Source: a virus
Virus record (IMG/VR): IMGVR_UViG_3300022707_000608
Location: 1 to 46,272 of that record
DNA length: 46,272 nt
Direction: 5' to 3' (one strand)
A model generated the notes under the pieces. That model saw nothing but the letters and a program-made list of their open reading frames with translations. It searched no databases and was not told where the DNA came from. Below are positions 33,176-40,503 of this stretch, in pieces. Each line of letters starts with the position of its first letter. Position 1 is the first letter of the stretch. A program made the position numbers and the translations under genes.

Positions 33176-34138
33176 CTATTCCAATACTACACCATAAACG
33201 CCTGGTTCTTCAAGTGCTTTAATCTTTTTCTGCTTCCTAAGATTACGTAAACACTTGTGAACAGTAGACTTAGCAAGACCAGTAGTTTCTGCAATTTCTT
33301 CCCAAGACATCACTTTATGCTTCTTTATGAGCTGGAGGATCATGTGATCGGTTGCGGTCATGTCTTCCAGAAGCTCCCAATACAGGGGATCAGGCTGTAT
33401 CAAAACGACACACATTTCAGGTATCACTGAGGCTGAACGCTGGGTGTCACAGCTTATTCTCTTCATGTGTTTGTGCTTGGGTACGGACTCAAAGAGGATG
33501 ATGTTATCAGGCCAGGCACGCCATACGAAGGAACCGAAGATACTCTGATCTCCACTCATATTTACGACAGTACCTGTTGTCTTCTCTCTCTGTGGACGGT
33601 GTTGGTGATGGTTTAAGACAATGGCTGCTGAAAAGTGGACTTTAAGAATGTCTAAGTTATTGGTGATAGCGTTGGCTACATCATCTTGAGTCAAAGAACC
33701 CGAACTAGCGAGTTTATAAAGTGGGTCAAAGATAATAACATCGGGTTTAAAATCTCCTGCTTTCTTCAAGAATATATTCACACTGTCAGGTCTATCCATA
33801 GGGAATGTAGGCAAGTAAATCCATTTAATGTTATCAGCGTTATACGGAACTTCTTTACACATCTTTTTGCCCCTTGGAATAGTCTCGAACATCTTACCTT
33901 CTGCTTGTACGTAAATGACTTTACAAGGTTTGGTTACATTCAAACTATCAAGAAAAGACTCACCACTGGATAGGGATAGCGCGAGTTGCATAGTAAAAAG
34001 GCTTTTACCTGTTTTCGCGTCTCCGAGAATAATGAGGTTATCCATTTCATAGAGAAAACCCTTAATAAGAGCTGGTGGTTCTTCTATTTTACTCTCTAAG
34101 ATTTCTCTCCAAGACCAAATAGATTTTTTAGAGTCCAT
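33176..34138 (-). CDS. RepA-like RecA-fold ATPase/helicase with C-terminal winged HTH
   Basis: 320 residues. Walker A GDAKTGKSLF at 39-48, Walker B PDVIIFDPLYK around 130, and a later histidine-rich segment (VLNHHQHRP) matching the AAA_25/RepA-type hexameric ATPase. Residues about 262-310 form a winged HTH (MSWEEIAETTGLAKSTVHKC, then LRNLRKQ). This class acts as replicative helicase or helicase-like replication protein, so it is a good candidate for the phage's main helicase. It lies among the polymerase and primer-independent replication genes. Confidence 0.7.
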   Translation of the reverse strand: MDSKKSIWSWREILESKIEEPPALIKGFLYEMDNLIILGDAKTGKSLFTMQLALSLSSGESFLDSLNVTKPCKVIYVQAEGKMFETIPRGKKMCKEVPYNADNIKWIYLPTFPMDRPDSVNIFLKKAGDFKPDVIIFDPLYKLASSGSLTQDDVANAITNNLDILKVHFSAAIVLNHHQHRPQREKTTGTVVNMSGDQSIFGSFVWRAWPDNIILFESVPKHKHMKRISCDTQRSASVIPEMCVVLIQPDPLYWELLEDMTATDHMILQLIKKHKVMSWEEIAETTGLAKSTVHKCLRNLRKQKKIKALEEPGVYGVVLE

Positions 34139-34604
34139 TGGCTAACCTCTTTTTGTATCGAATAAGTTCTTTAATAGATACGGGTTTAAAATCCCATTGG
34201 TCAACACCTACATTTATCATATTATCTTTGTGCTTCCATTTTTCATGTACATGTCCTACAAGTTGTAGATCAGCACCTTGAGATTGTTGAGGAAAATGTG
34301 TCAAATGAATATCTTGACCATGATGTGTAAGTCTGATTTCTCTAGGAAATGTACGAAATAATTCATTCTTATCGTGATTTCCCCATAGAAAGATTTTATA
34401 TCCATGCAGTTGGGCAATCCATGATTTCACATCTTTATAAAAACAGAAATCCCCAAGGAAATAAGTAGTGTCATTCTCTTTTACTATATCGTTAAAGTTT
34501 TGAATTAACATAGCATTCATCATTTCAACATCTTCAAACGGACGTTCACAATATTTAATAATATTCGCATGACCTAGATGCCAATCAGATGTAAAGTAAA
34601 TCAT
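34128..34604 (-). CDS. Metallophosphoesterase (calcineurin-like)
   Basis: 158 residues with the full motif set: D7-x-H9 (SDWHLGH), GDFCF with D52, GNHD with N76-H77, H103 and GHVH at 117-120. Compact single domain. ATG overlaps the helicase stop and it ends in ATGA with the polymerase-side gene. Typical of phage nucleotide- or RNA-processing phosphoesterases (about 160 residues). Second such enzyme in the window. Confidence 0.9.
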   Translation of the reverse strand: MIYFTSDWHLGHANIIKYCERPFEDVEMMNAMLIQNFNDIVKENDTTYFLGDFCFYKDVKSWIAQLHGYKIFLWGNHDKNELFRTFPREIRLTHHGQDIHLTHFPQQSQGADLQLVGHVHEKWKHKDNMINVGVDQWDFKPVSIKELIRYKKRLANGL

Positions 34605-34762
34605 GATTTTACTTCTCCTGTCAACTTGCTTTTATCCACAAACCAATGTTTTCCTTGTGGAGCATATAAAGTTAATTCCTTTTTGTTGAGAGCAACTTGA
34701 CCACCTGATCTAATAAGAATCCATTGTGCTATCCAAAGACAAATATTCATTACAAGTTTCAT
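34601..34762 (-). CDS. Mini-protein with N-terminal TM segment
   Basis: 53 residues from ATG 34762 (GGAGG eight bases ahead), ATGA overlap with the polymerase fragment. The segment MNICLWIAQWILIRSGG could be a TM helix or signal anchor, then a soluble tail (LTLYAPQGKHWFVDKSK). Unknown function. Confidence 0.55.
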   Translation of the reverse strand: MKLVMNICLWIAQWILIRSGGQVALNKKELTLYAPQGKHWFVDKSKLTGEVKS

Positions 34763-35541
34763 TTCACTTCCTCCATCTCTCCCCAATTCGGACCCACACT
34801 GATGTCCACAGGAATGACCAGTTCTTCTCCTTCTATAGCAACGGGATACGTCAAGACTGTATCAAGTAATGTCCTGGCTTCTGTTACCAAGGTTTCTGGC
34901 ACACTCATTATAATGGCATCGTGACCTTGCATCAATATATAAGGTCCAAATTTAGTTTCTTCAATCTTAATGATGGCTTGATTGGTGATAAACGCTACAA
35001 TATTTTGTGCGTAGTGAGCATAGGCTTTACGATACAATTCTGGTCCCCAGGGTGCAAAGAACTTTCTTTCCATGCCCACTGGAGTCTTTAACATACGATT
35101 CCCAGCCCTAAGTTCCTGTTCTATACCTCTTTGATAACCTGTACGGATTCGAGGAAAGTTTTGGAAGTAGATATTCTGTGCTCTGGTTGCAGCTTTAACT
35201 GGAATCGCTATACATAATTCCTTAATTAAGACCTCTACAATTTTAGCTGGCTGCATACCGTAATCACTACCATGTACAATTCTCTTGGCAACTGTGCGTT
35301 CCTCTTTATTCTTCTTCGTGACTTCCTTTTCCAATATAATAGATCCTACGAAGGAATGAATATCTTCTCTGTCACGGAACTTCTGCATAAGTGTGCGTTC
35401 TTTGGCTTTCCAAGCCACAACTTGAGCTTCAGCTTGTGACAAATCAGCTTCTATTATGACTTGTCCTGGTTCTCTGGGGATCACCAAGCGTCTGTATCTC
35501 TTGTCACGTGGAAAATTTTGAGCGTTGATTATTTCAGACAT
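34759..35541 (-). CDS. Family A DNA polymerase, C-terminal (palm/fingers) half of split gene
   Basis: 260 residues. Motif A IEADLSQAEAQ with D33, motif B R82...K86...Y94-G95 (RTVAKRIVHGSDYGM), and motif C MQGHDAI with D208 are all present. The family residue Glu in HDE is replaced by Ala, which some phage enzymes tolerate. The protein begins at the position equal to the 'NLQNIPR' strand that normally follows TGRLSS in one continuous polymerase. It has its own start and a GGAGAG site. The two halves must assemble for activity. The N-terminal half is encoded 1.5 kb upstream. Confidence 0.9.
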   Translation of the reverse strand: MSEIINAQNFPRDKRYRRLVIPREPGQVIIEADLSQAEAQVVAWKAKERTLMQKFRDREDIHSFVGSIILEKEVTKKNKEERTVAKRIVHGSDYGMQPAKIVEVLIKELCIAIPVKAATRAQNIYFQNFPRIRTGYQRGIEQELRAGNRMLKTPVGMERKFFAPWGPELYRKAYAHYAQNIVAFITNQAIIKIEETKFGPYILMQGHDAIIMSVPETLVTEARTLLDTVLTYPVAIEGEELVIPVDISVGPNWGEMEEVK

Positions 35542-36005
35542 TTTGCTCTCCGTTTATTAGCGCGACGTACGTTTTCACTTAATTCGAGATATCGACAGTT
35601 AGCGTATGTATAATTTCCATCATTCTTTTTACGATCAATACTAGGCCGTTGCATTGCGTAAGCTTTATCACGAAACCATAATCTTTTTAATTCCGGTGCT
35701 GTGATTAACATCTTAATACCTCTACCTCCATAGTATTTATAGTACATGTGAGACTTCATTTTACATCTTTTAAAGATGTTTATATAAGTATTGCGCCAAG
35801 GTTCTTGTTTTCTTAAAGTATATATTTTCTTTAACTTAGCTTTACGGTAACGATGATAATTTTCCCTAGACTCTTGTCTTTGCATGTTTGCATCACACGG
35901 TTTACAATATTTTTGGCAATACGAATTTCGTGCGAATCTGTAACTACAGATTACACAGTGTTTTAATCCGTAAGGAAATAATCCTTTTTTAGTATTTTTG
36001 TCCAT
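35529..36005 (-). CDS. HNH-type homing endonuclease with N-terminal zinc ribbon
   Basis: 158 residues. N-terminal Cys cluster (C17-x2-C20 and C30, C34-x2-C37) forms a zinc ribbon. The C-terminal part YYGGRGIKM, PSIDRKKNDGNYTYANCRYL and NVRRANKRR follows the 'YgGRGI...lDR.dn.g.Y...NcRw......N.' signature of phage HNH homing endonucleases. Its last 13 bases overlap the start of the C-terminal polymerase half. Insertion next to a split polymerase is typical of homing elements. Confidence 0.8.
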   Translation of the reverse strand: MDKNTKKGLFPYGLKHCVICSYRFARNSYCQKYCKPCDANMQRQESRENYHRYRKAKLKKIYTLRKQEPWRNTYINIFKRCKMKSHMYYKYYGGRGIKMLITAPELKRLWFRDKAYAMQRPSIDRKKNDGNYTYANCRYLELSENVRRANKRRAKCLK

Positions 36006-36276
36006 AAAATAGCCACCTCCAGAATTTTTCTAACCAACTGCGCTCCCTAACTTTAATATTCAACATAGATTGAGGCCAATTCTTTGCTTGTTCGAGTGTT
36101 AGGTCGCCATCCTCAAGCATCCAGCGTTTAATAACTTCAACACTCATACGACTAAGTTTTGCTTTTATTCCAACCATTTCAGATTCCTTGAAGTATTCAC
36201 AAGCTATAGTTGCTTTGTGATGTTTCCAGCTAATATTAGTTTTTAGCGTTCCCAGAGGTTTTCGTTTTTCTGACAT
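35989..36276 (-). CDS. Unknown protein in polymerase-splitting island
   Basis: 95 residues from ATG 36276 (AAAGGA ahead); the longer in-frame start at 36336 lies over another gene and its extra residues look like a shadow. Basic, helical, ending with Trp-rich LEKFWRWLFYGQKY. It overlaps the start of the HNH gene by 17 bases. No motif seen; may be part of the mobile block. Confidence 0.55.
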   Translation of the reverse strand: MSEKRKPLGTLKTNISWKHHKATIACEYFKESEMVGIKAKLSRMSVEVIKRWMLEDGDLTLEQAKNWPQSMLNIKVRERSWLEKFWRWLFYGQKY

Positions 36277-36409
36277 GGCTGCGAAATCCTTTCTTGTACT
36301 TAACAAGGTCTTCATTACGTTTAAATGCGTCCTCAAACCACCACAGCAATTTATTGGCTACTTCTGGTGTATTGAGTCCAACTACTCTAATCGTTGCGCT
36401 TGTCATCAT
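36236..36409 (-). CDS. Mini-gene in polymerase-splitting island, 57 residues
   Basis: Tandem ATG start, basic C-terminus (RSHVRKTKTSGNAKN) and helical body with WWFEDAFKRNED. Overlaps its neighbours in other frames. No motif recognised. Confidence 0.5.
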   Translation of the reverse strand: MMTSATIRVVGLNTPEVANKLLWWFEDAFKRNEDLVKYKKGFRSHVRKTKTSGNAKN

Positions 36410-36548
36410 CCACATCCTTCCATATTAAAATAGCATCTTCAGGCAATAAAACTATAGAACCCTCTTTTAAATGATCTTTAGCTGCACATTCAATCCAATC
36501 CCTATCTTTAGTAAAAATAATAGGCATTTTATTATAAATTGGTATCAT
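36387..36548 (-). CDS. Mini-gene in polymerase-splitting island, 53 residues
   Basis: Starts in a TAATG overlap with the upstream gene, with AAGGTGG nearby. Product has alternating strands and an acidic end (WKDVDDDKRND). No motif recognised. Confidence 0.5.
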   Translation of the reverse strand: MIPIYNKMPIIFTKDRDWIECAAKDHLKEGSIVLLPEDAILIWKDVDDDKRND

Positions 36549-36763
36549 TATTCCCACCTTTCCATTATCAATTCAATAAGATAATGACCAAAACTTACAC
36601 ATTCTCGACATACGACTGCATAGTTCTTGTCTACTTGTTCGCGGTCTTTGCAGTGCGCATTTAAAAATAAAGTCACGGCATGACAAACCGTGTATTTGAG
36701 TTCAGAATTATCAATAGAACCGAAATGTTTTTTAGCCCAACACGGATATTTACTTAGCTTCAT
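36548..36763 (-). CDS. Small Cys-rich protein in polymerase-splitting island
   Basis: 71 residues starting MKLSKYPCWAKKHF, with Cys at 8, 27, 38, 52 and 55 including CREC, and H28; a possible zinc site. The start codon lies inside a 13-base direct repeat shared with the upstream gene. Unknown function. Confidence 0.55.
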   Translation of the reverse strand: MKLSKYPCWAKKHFGSIDNSELKYTVCHAVTLFLNAHCKDREQVDKNYAVVCRECVSFGHYLIELIMERWE

Positions 36764-36902
36764 TTATATAATCCTCCAATAACTCAGTTATCAATATCTC
36801 AATTTTATCCATTACTTTTAACGTATCAGGATGCCTACCATCTACATCATCTAATCTAGCCAAAGCTTCTTCTAGTATGTCTATTGTTCTACTTAGCTTC
36901 AT
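36750..36902 (-). CDS. Mini-gene, 50 residues, between direct repeats
   Basis: Begins MKLSRTIDILEEALARLDDV and is helical and acidic. Start ATGA overlaps the upstream stop; its stop lies inside the second copy of a 13-base repeat that also carries the start of the next gene. Unknown function. Confidence 0.55.
   Translation of the reverse strand: MKLSRTIDILEEALARLDDVDGRHPDTLKVMDKIEILITELLEDYINEAK
36751..36902. repeat. 13-base direct repeat flanking a mini-gene
   Basis: TACTTAGCTTCAT occurs at 36751-36763 and 36890-36902 (139 bases apart). Each copy spans the start codon of a - strand gene (MKLS...), and one copy also encodes the end (EAK stop) of the gene between. The pattern looks like a past duplication or insertion of a single gene unit. 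Confidence 0.6.
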
Positions 36903-37039
36903 ATTTTCCACTTCGTAGCCTCCGTATTACCACAGAATATGCAAAATCCATCTTTGTCATATTTATGCTGTAATCTAACTGTTATTGAAACGCCATCTTC
37001 AGATTCTATTGTTGTAAAACAATTATTTAACCATTCCAT
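36899..37039 (-). CDS. Mini-gene with CxxC, first gene of polymerase-splitting island
   Basis: 46 residues from ATG 37039, two bases after the stop of the N-terminal polymerase half. Contains FCIFCGN near residue 34, which could be half of a zinc site. It overlaps the next gene by ATGA. Unknown function. Confidence 0.55.
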   Translation of the reverse strand: MEWLNNCFTTIESEDGVSITVRLQHKYDKDGFCIFCGNTEATKWKI

Positions 37040-37040
37040 T

Positions 37041-38729
37041 TTATTTTGCTTCGTATTTCCCAGAGCGAAGTCTACCTGTTTCCGCAAAAGAATAAGTCGT
37101 TCTCACGAATCCTTTGCTATCAGTCTTCATTTTACCATACTTCGAGAGCATATTACTGGCTCTACGTAACTTAATGATCTCTTTCAAGAACTCATGCCCT
37201 GTCTTAATGTAGAGCTTGTTAATCGTGGTTTCATCGGTTGTATTCTTGCCTCTATACCGAGGTAATTTTAAGATGTCATAAAGGAAATTAGGCATCTGTA
37301 CAGATGATCTCACGTTAATAACCTCTTTCTTCTCGATATCCTTGTTTACTTGCTTAATGAAACTGACTATCCGTTTCCTAGTCATCTTACCTTTCTTCTT
37401 GTTCGGAAACTTTATAGTCTTACGTCCTCCGTCTCTAAGTCTGCCAAGCCGTCTAAGCTTAATATTATCATGGGAAGTCGTTGTGTGCTTACGGTAGAAC
37501 GTGTTGAGTTCTTTCTGGATGACCTTAGCTTCTTCTTTAAGTTCTTGTTTAAGCGTTTTCTGATATTCTTTATCAATTTTTATACCCCTCCAGTTCATTT
37601 GACGCAAACTTGTTAGAAGTCGATGGTAATAGGTTTGATACAAATCCCACAGTCCACGTCTAATCAAGTCTTGAATCTCACGCTGCGCTACAATCCATGT
37701 ACTTACGGCATCGTAACCATTGTACTTCAAAAATATTTTAGGGTCTTCTGTTTTAATCCAGTGCTTGTAATAAGCAATTCTAGTATAAAAGCTTGTCAAA
37801 GCACCTAGATCATGTGGTAATTCAGGATTCAGCACGTGATGTGCTACCATCGTGTCAAAGAAAAAGTTCTTGACCTCCCATTTCAAGCAATTCCTGATAT
37901 AGTTGATGTCAAAACCATAACCATTTTGTGCCACCCATTTAATCTCTGTGGAAGTCATCCACTTCTTGATAACGGCTTGAAGCTCGAACAAGTCCATGTA
38001 ATTACCGAGATCAATGAACGGTACCACAATTGCTTCTCCTGGCCCACTTGCAAAACCCATACAAATGATTTTACTACCACCCTGCATCGTGGTTTCAATA
38101 TCAAAGCTAAAGAGACGACCATATTCTGTGGTGACTCCTGCTGTTGCAAACCATTTATCGAGTTCATCGGGGTCCGTGACAACTTCCACTTTGGGTTCGT
38201 GTGGAGGATTGGGGTTATCGGATTCCTCTACAGCCTTCTGCAAATCAATCAGCGTTGCTGGCAAATACCAGAAGTTTCGGTTTCCACTCCGCATTAACTG
38301 ATTGGGGTGGAAAGTACACACCGCTTTGGTTTGATCGTTAATTTGAAAGATACTTCCTCGCCACGACTCAATTCCAGAACATCCACACACAGCCTTAAGT
38401 GCTTCCCCACCAAAGCCGATAACAATTCGGGGTTTAACACTATTGATTTTGGACTTAAGTTGTACGTATCCTTCGAGTAACTCAGCCGTTTCTTTTGTCC
38501 TTTTGGAGTCGTGATAATAGACTCCGAAGTTATTTCCAGGTGGTCGTTTTTGAATGACATTGGTTATATAACACTCCTTTCTATCTATGCCCACCATTGC
38601 AAGTAATTTGGTCATCAATTCACCAGATTTACCTACAAATGGCTTGCCTTCTTTTACTTCGTGTTCTCCAGGACACTCACCCACAATCATGTAAGTGGGA
38701 TTATTGACTACTTGATCTAAGACTTCCAT
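37041..38729 (-). CDS. UDG-like domain fused to N-terminal (exonuclease) half of split family A DNA polymerase
   Basis: 562 residues. Residues 1-175 carry family IV/V uracil-DNA glycosylase features: GECPGEHEVKEGKPFVGKSG (17-36), YITNVIQKRPPGNN and FHPNQLMRSG (140-149). From about 200 a 3'-5' exonuclease: FSFDIET (D210, E212), NGYGFDI (D274) and YNGYDAV (D340). Then polymerase thumb sequence to ETGRLRS (TGR 551-553) and an abrupt stop GKYEAK. Motifs A, B and C are missing and are encoded by the separate gene at 34759-35541. AGGAGG lies before ATG. It proofreads and, with the other half, replicates phage DNA; the UDG domain may remove or exclude uracil. Confidence 0.85.
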   Translation of the reverse strand: MEVLDQVVNNPTYMIVGECPGEHEVKEGKPFVGKSGELMTKLLAMVGIDRKECYITNVIQKRPPGNNFGVYYHDSKRTKETAELLEGYVQLKSKINSVKPRIVIGFGGEALKAVCGCSGIESWRGSIFQINDQTKAVCTFHPNQLMRSGNRNFWYLPATLIDLQKAVEESDNPNPPHEPKVEVVTDPDELDKWFATAGVTTEYGRLFSFDIETTMQGGSKIICMGFASGPGEAIVVPFIDLGNYMDLFELQAVIKKWMTSTEIKWVAQNGYGFDINYIRNCLKWEVKNFFFDTMVAHHVLNPELPHDLGALTSFYTRIAYYKHWIKTEDPKIFLKYNGYDAVSTWIVAQREIQDLIRRGLWDLYQTYYHRLLTSLRQMNWRGIKIDKEYQKTLKQELKEEAKVIQKELNTFYRKHTTTSHDNIKLRRLGRLRDGGRKTIKFPNKKKGKMTRKRIVSFIKQVNKDIEKKEVINVRSSVQMPNFLYDILKLPRYRGKNTTDETTINKLYIKTGHEFLKEIIKLRRASNMLSKYGKMKTDSKGFVRTTYSFAETGRLRSGKYEAK

Positions 38730-38749
38730 TTGTACCTCCTAAGCAAAGG

Positions 38750-38776
38750 ACCTGACAATATAGGGATTGTTCAGGT
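38750..38776 (-). promoter_or_regulatory. Stem-loop directly upstream of the polymerase ribosome binding site
   Basis: ACCTGACAAT (38750-38759) and ATTGTTCAGGT (38766-38776) pair in ten positions with a one-base bulge around a six-base loop. It lies ten bases upstream of the AGGAGG that serves the polymerase gene (reading on the - strand), so it may be a translational operator, as known for phage T4 polymerase. Confidence 0.5.
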
Positions 38777-38794
38777 TTGCCATGCTATTTCGAG

Positions 38795-38812
38795 AGACGC
38801 AAGAAAGCGTCT
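38795..38812 (-). promoter_or_regulatory. Second small hairpin in the polymerase leader
   Basis: AGACGC (38795-38800) and GCGTCT (38807-38812) form a perfect six-base stem with a six-base loop, 19 bases from the larger stem-loop. No T-tract follows in either direction, so it is more likely part of a regulatory leader than a terminator. Confidence 0.4.
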
Positions 38813-38837
38813 AACGCCCTATTGCACAGTAAATCTA

Positions 38838-39035
38838 TTAAAGTTTTGTAAAACCTTCGTCTGGTTTTACACCTTCTGCACTAAGTTGATGATCTAAATT
38901 TATAGATTCTTTCATACGGTTAGATAACCATTTAATAGCAGCATTGACTGCATGTGCGTGTCCATGTGTTTGTGCTTTGAATACTTTCTCGTCTTTTGGA
39001 AAACTACCTAACATCTCAATTTTAATCATTCCCAT
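38838..39035 (-). CDS. Small unknown protein
   Basis: 65 residues from ATG 39035; AAGGAGG (39044-39050) gives eight-base spacing here, but only two bases to the upstream ATG at 39041, which is therefore rejected. Contains AQTHGHAHAVNAAIKWLSNR, His-rich, helical. No family recognised. Confidence 0.6.
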   Translation of the reverse strand: MGMIKIEMLGSFPKDEKVFKAQTHGHAHAVNAAIKWLSNRMKESINLDHQLSAEGVKPDEGFTKL

Positions 39036-39054
39036 ATTCATTACCTCCTTTAAG

Positions 39055-39097
39055 ATAAGAAAAGGTGGGGAGCGAGGCCAGACGACCTCTACTCCCC
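39055..39097 (-). terminator. Terminator-like hairpin on the - strand
   Basis: GGGGAG (39067-39072) pairs with CTCCCC (39092-39097) and GAGG (39074-39077) with CCTC (39086-39089). Reading leftward, the stem is followed by CCTTTTCTTATC, so it is a good intrinsic terminator for the gene at 39126 or an attenuator for the genes below it. Confidence 0.6.
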
Positions 39098-39125
39098 CAA
39101 CTCAGACCGAGGGAAGGAAATTCGG

Positions 39126-39572
39126 TTACTGAGTTACTTTTTCAACTAAATACTTGCCAATCCGATTTTTTGGACTAGCAAGGTCATTCCCGTCTTTGTC
39201 CTTAGTTTGTAATTGAACATGAGCATCAGCTTCAGCTCCCACAAACTGAGAAACGTCACGATTTGTCTTGAAATCATCCCATGTGCTTCCATGAGCTTCA
39301 ACAAATCGACGCAAGAACCCAAACGCTTTAGGTGTGTGAAGATACAAAGTGTTGAAAATGCCACCCACTTCTCCAGGGCTAACAGTTTCAGCTTCACCAA
39401 CGATGCTATGACGCACGTTGATAACAGGACGATTCTTGTTATCCATTTCCTGCTTTATCTCTTCGACCTTCAACCTATACGATCCAGCCTTCACCGCTGC
39501 ATAGTCTTTCGACTCCTGCACATCGTCGAAGGGTAGATTGTTAATGTCAAAACCTGCTTGATTCTCTTCCAT
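39126..39572 (-). CDS. DUF669-like protein (probable ssDNA-binding/replication accessory)
   Basis: 148 residues from ATG 39572, with AAGGAGG giving eight-base spacing; an upstream GTG at 39578 would have two. It begins NLPFDDVQESKDYAAVKAGS, then KVEEIKQEMDNKNRPVINV, a pattern common in DUF669-type phage proteins found next to RecA-like ATPases and nucleases. The body is beta-rich with a TLYLHTPKAFGFLRRFVEAH region. These proteins are thought to aid recombination or replication; direct evidence is limited. Confidence 0.55.
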   Translation of the reverse strand: MEENQAGFDINNLPFDDVQESKDYAAVKAGSYRLKVEEIKQEMDNKNRPVINVRHSIVGEAETVSPGEVGGIFNTLYLHTPKAFGFLRRFVEAHGSTWDDFKTNRDVSQFVGAEADAHVQLQTKDKDGNDLASPKNRIGKYLVEKVTQ

Positions 39573-39624
39573 TTTCACTACCTCCTTTTGGATTTTTACT
39601 GCACCTACACTTCTTAAAATCTAG

Positions 39625-39969
39625 TTATGAAGCCTTCTTTTTTAATACTTGTGCATTAGACCACCTGGTATCAGTTCCTTTTCCGTACAACCAATACCAA
39701 TACAATGTAAAACAACCCCATGCTGCGTGCAGTAAATGACTTAATCCACTCTCTTCGTCTTTGTCCTCTCCATACCAGAACGCAAACAAATGTCTAAGTG
39801 TTGCACCATAAACTCTGTGCCATGCCATGCCTTCACGCCAGTTATCATCTGTGTACTTCTTAGCTCCCATAGTGTAAATCTTAGCGAGGCCCATGAGACA
39901 TTCCACAGGGATTAAATCAGTGCGAATTTTGTCTTGATCGTATTTAACACCCTTTAGTTTCTTTGGCAT
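39625..39969 (-). CDS. MazZ-like dATP/dGTP pyrophosphohydrolase (DUF5664 family)
   Basis: 114 residues. All-alpha NTP-PPase-type motifs in order: KYDQDKIRTDLIP, MGAKKYTDDNWREGM (N43-W44), RVYGATLRHLFAFWYGEDKD with E68 and D69, and EESGLSHLLHAAW. These match the MazZ family that hydrolyses dGTP or dATP to monophosphates in phages with 2-aminoadenine genomes, and related proteins in other phages. GAGGT precedes ATG. No PurZ or DatZ gene is seen in this window. Confidence 0.75.
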   Translation of the reverse strand: MPKKLKGVKYDQDKIRTDLIPVECLMGLAKIYTMGAKKYTDDNWREGMAWHRVYGATLRHLFAFWYGEDKDEESGLSHLLHAAWGCFTLYWYWLYGKGTDTRWSNAQVLKKKAS

Positions 39970-40237
39970 CTAAATCTACCTCTTTTCGTAAGTAATCAAT
40001 TTTTGTAACCATTTCTTTAGGTATAACAATGCCTTCACTATTATCTTCTGTGTTCACAAAATTCCCTTGTAAGTCAAGTAAATGACAGACAATATAATCA
40101 CCGTCAACGTTTGTACCCATTAAATATCCAATTGATTGTCTAAGGGGACACGGCTTCTTAGCATGTTTGATATCATCAAAGTCACAGGCATCTTTCCATG
40201 TTATAATTACTGTTGCTGCTGGACCTGTATTATTCAT
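39944..40237 (-). CDS. Small unknown protein with two Cys
   Basis: 97 residues, beta-rich (YIVCHLLDLQGNFVNTEDN) with acidic and Lys-rich end. It overlaps the MazZ-like gene by 26 bases and starts at the stop of the gene above. No motif. Confidence 0.55.
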   Translation of the reverse strand: MNNTGPAATVIITWKDACDFDDIKHAKKPCPLRQSIGYLMGTNVDGDYIVCHLLDLQGNFVNTEDNSEGIVIPKEMVTKIDYLRKEVDLDAKETKGC

Positions 40238-40503
40238 TAGACTTCACCATTCTCTTCTTTTTTCTTGATTTCATATATTATAAGATCCCTTTTCATTTCT
40301 ACAAAAGCACTTCTTATGGCATCGGTTCCAGTTGATTTACCGAAATAGTTTTGATTGAAACTGTGCTTAGCAACATAATTTACGATGTAAGCTATGTATC
40401 CTTTACGTTTTTCAATAGTCACTGTTTCCAGCCAAGCAACTAAATCCCACAAACCTTTATCTACTTGAATAAAATTACGTTCCTTCGGTGTTATGTATGG
40501 CAT
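40237..40503 (-). CDS. Small unknown helical protein
   Basis: 88 residues from ATG 40503 with AAAGGA ahead. Contains RNFIQVDKGLWDLVAWLETV and a helical basic end (EIKKKEENGEV). No family recognised. Confidence 0.6.
   Translation of the reverse strand: MPYITPKERNFIQVDKGLWDLVAWLETVTIEKRKGYIAYIVNYVAKHSFNQNYFGKSTGTDAIRSAFVEMKRDLIIYEIKKKEENGEV

Noticed and set aside
34632-34640. TTATCCACA, a perfect DnaA-box consensus
   Set aside because: Single copy inside a small coding gene (codons for VDK); no cluster or AT-rich partner, so chance is likely.
35542-37040. Group I intron or intein in the polymerase gene
   Set aside because: The interval is filled by overlapping genes with ribosome binding sites, each polymerase half has its own start or stop, and no intein end residues or clear intron core were seen; not excluded without RT-PCR.
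35540-37050. ATTTTGCT at both ends of the polymerase-splitting block, suggesting clean excision or a target duplication
   Set aside because: Joining the copies would put the second half out of frame, so it does not restore an intact polymerase.
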